From an uncultured Chloroflexota bacterium (GTDB lineage: Bacteria > Chloroflexota > UBA11872), in contig OY282448.1 of the NCBI GenBank assembly GCA_958296175.1, positions 2,086,612-2,150,611 on the forward strand: a DNA stretch of 64,000 nt. The letters run 5' to 3'. Shown piece by piece: positions 62,531-64,000 of this stretch. A model generated the notes under the pieces. That model saw only the letters and a list, made by a program, of their open reading frames with translations. It was not told the DNA's origin and searched no databases. Both the position numbers and the translations under genes were made by a program. Numbering within the stretch: the first letter of the stretch is position 1; the number at the start of each line of letters is the position of its first letter.

Positions 62531-63187
62531 ATGCGGCGACGCGTGGAATCGAAACCTTTGCCCCCGCCCCGCGGGCTGCTCTTCCTGGTCACGGCGCCGT
62601 CGGGCGCTGGCAAGGACTCGGTCATCGACGTGCTGCGCCGCCGCGGCGTGGACTTGGCCTTCGCCGTCACCGCCGTCACGCGCCAACCGCGCGCCGGCGA
62701 GGTGGACGGCGTGCATCATTTCTTTCTCACCGACGCGCAATTCGACGCTCGGCGCGAGCAGGGGTGGTTTCTGGAAACGGCCAACGTCTACGGGCGGCGC
62801 TACGGCACGCCGCTGCATCAGGTGCGCGGCCCGCTGCGTGCGGGCCGCGACGTGGTGCTGCGTCTGGACGTGCAGGGCGCGCGCGCCCTCAAGCGCCGCT
62901 ACCCCGCGGCCGTGGCGGTGTTCGTCGAACCGCCGTCGCCGGCCGAGGCGGAGCGCCGCATGCGGTCGCGGGCAACCGAGTCGTGCGGCGAAATCGCGCG
63001 CCGCGTGGCCGCCATGCGCGGCTACGAGCTGGCCTTCGCCCGCGAGGCCGACGCTCGAATCGTGAATGCCACCGGCGGCCTGGAACACGCGGCCGACCGC
63101 CTGTGGGACGTGGTGACCGCGTGCCGCCAGGACCCCGCCCGACGGCTGGCGGCGGCCAGTCTCGCCCCGGCGCCGGCGGACGGATAG
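62531..63187 (+). CDS. gmk: Guanylate kinase
   Basis: Gmk phosphorylates GMP to GDP. The 218-residue protein has the P-loop APSGAGKDSVIDVL, the GMP-binding segment AVTAVTRQPRAGEVDGVHHF, EQGWFLETANVYGRRYGTP, RLDVQGARALKRRYPAAVAV FV and the lid region. In the P-loop Asp follows the Lys where Ser/Thr is usual (GKS/T), so metal-phosphate contacts may differ. Both ATG 62531 (GGGAGG directly adjacent) and GTG 62543 (12 nt) are possible starts. It ends 4 bp before priA. Confidence 0.9.
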   Translation: MRRRVESKPLPPPRGLLFLVTAPSGAGKDSVIDVLRRRGVDLAFAVTAVTRQPRAGEVDGVHHFFLTDAQFDARREQGWFLETANVYGRRYGTPLHQVRGPLRAGRDVVLRLDVQGARALKRRYPAAVAVFVEPPSPAEAERRMRSRATESCGEIARRVAAMRGYELAFAREADARIVNATGGLEHAADRLWDVVTACRQDPARRLAAASLAPAPADG

Positions 63188-63191
63188 CCGC

Positions 63192-64000
63192 GTGAGCGCC
63201 GCCGCGCCGGCCTACGCCGAAATCGCGGTCGCCGCCCCGCCCTGGCGCGGCGACCACACCTTTCATTACCACGTGCCCGACGACCTGCGCGGACGTCTGC
63301 AACCCGGCCATCTGGTCATGGTGCCGTTCGGCCGCCGCCTGCGGCACGGCGTGGTGGTGGCGCTGGGCGACACCTCCCCGGTCGAAGAAACCCGCGGGGT
63401 GTACGACCTGATCCTGGACCCGCCGCTGCTGGACCCCAGGCACGTCGGCCTCATGCGCTGGCTGGCGGCGCGCTACGGCGCGTCGCTGAACGTCGCGTTC
63501 GACCTGGTCACGCCGCCGCGGCTAGAACGTCGGCTCTACGCGACCTACACCCCCAGCCGCGCGCCGGCGGACGACGGCGGCCTGTCGCGCGGCGATCGGC
63601 GTCTGCTCGACTTTATTCGCGAGCGCGGGGAGGCGTCGGAAGCCGAGATTCGGCGTTCCGTGGGCAAGACGGGGACGAATCGCGGGCTCGACCGCCTGCT
63701 GCGCGGCGATCTGGTCGACCTGCGCGTGCGCGTCGCATTTCCCGAACCGCCCGCGCAGCGACTGGCCGTGGCGGTGACACCCGCCGACGGCGGCGAACCC
63801 CGCGCCATCCTGGCGCGCGCGCCCAAGCAGCGCGAACTCTGGGAGCATCTGGCAACCGCCGGCGGCGCGACGCCCGTGCGCGAGGCGCTGCAGGCGGTGT
63901 CCGCCTCCCCCGGCGTGTTGACCAGCCTGGTCGACCGCGGGCTGGCGCGCATCGAGCGCCGCTGGTCGCCGCCCTATCTGGTGCGCGCATCGCCGGACGA
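63192..64000 (+). CDS. priA: Primosomal protein N' (PriA), 5' part
   Basis: PriA restarts collapsed replication forks. Only the N-terminal 269 residues are visible: AYAEIAVAAPPWRGDHTFHY, PGHLVMVPFGRRLRHGVVVA LG and the 3'-DNA-binding domain (MRWLAARYGASLNVAFDLVT PP), followed by the winged-helix-like part up to LVRASPD. The helicase motifs lie beyond the window. GTG at 63192 begins four bases after the gmk stop. Confidence 0.9.
   Translation, partial: MSAAAPAYAEIAVAAPPWRGDHTFHYHVPDDLRGRLQPGHLVMVPFGRRLRHGVVVALGDTSPVEETRGVYDLILDPPLLDPRHVGLMRWLAARYGASLNVAFDLVTPPRLERRLYATYTPSRAPADDGGLSRGDRRLLDFIRERGEASEAEIRRSVGKTGTNRGLDRLLRGDLVDLRVRVAFPEPPAQRLAVAVTPADGGEPRAILARAPKQRELWEHLATAGGATPVREALQAVSASPGVLTSLVDRGLARIERRWSPPYLVRASPD

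Overview
The window is a 64-kb piece of very GC-rich bacterial chromosome with no plasmid, phage or insertion-sequence genes. The best taxonomic guess is Chloroflexota, in the style of marine or sponge-associated SAR202/Dehalococcoidia. This is inferred from the mix of five Gfo/Idh/MocA oxidoreductases, HpcH/HpaI aldolase, acetamidase/formamidase, MetE-like and xylose-isomerase-like catabolic genes, from eukaryote-like repeat proteins (RCC1, plant-type LRR), and from the housekeeping gene order. No rRNA gene is present to confirm it.

Layout. 1-3664 (minus): the nusA-ylxR-infB-rbfA translation/transcription operon, without rimP. 4038-6007 (minus): an orphan sugar-type ABC ATPase with a YesL/DUF624-like membrane protein. 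6398-17171 (mostly plus): two MoxR ATPases, an Ogt-type methyltransferase, a secreted 15-repeat RCC1 protein, nadC (minus), a DUF58/DUF4129 module and rarA. 17293-19686 and 30689-32626 (minus): two paralogous GT-C-like membrane proteins; the first has a tandem 120-residue C-terminal duplication, the second is cut by an in-frame amber codon. 20175-29458: catabolic oxidoreductases, aldolase, amidase, a primary-type sigma factor, a truncated DUF262/DUF1524 remnant and an HDAC-family deacetylase. 32685-46434: VOC protein, MFS transporter, a sugar isomerase/oxidoreductase operon diverging from an SDR/MetE-like pair, a large LRR surface protein, another Gfo/Idh/MocA gene, flavin reductase and small lipoproteins. 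46653-57745 (minus): CDP-alcohol phosphatidyltransferase, glyS, recO, three CorC/HlyC CBS proteins, prs, a GlmU-like nucleotidyltransferase, tRNA-Gln(UUG), a fused YbeY-IspE gene, yqeY and rpsU. 57933-64000 (plus): a WecA/TagO-type glycosyltransferase, rpmE, yqhQ (DUF1385), prfA, prmC, gmk and the start of priA.

Genes are tightly packed, with many 4-bp stop/start overlaps (ATGA, GTGA, TTGA) and frequent GTG and TTG starts. At least three genes (ylxR, rbfA, one corC-like gene) have no ATG/GTG/TTG available and show a good Shine-Dalgarno 6-8 nt before an ATC codon. Intergenic DNA is dominated by two dispersed repeat families: heptanucleotide tandem arrays (TCCACAA/TCCCCAA type, up to 25 exact-register copies) and palindromes built on CCCTCTCCC/GGGAGAGGG, often flanked by CTCACCCTAA. 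The palindromes sit on gene 3' ends and in two cases supply the stop codon.

The most unusual items are the YbeY-IspE fusion, the ATC initiation pattern, the duplicated-domain GT-C paralog pair, the eukaryote-like repeat proteins, and the heptamer and palindrome repeat families.
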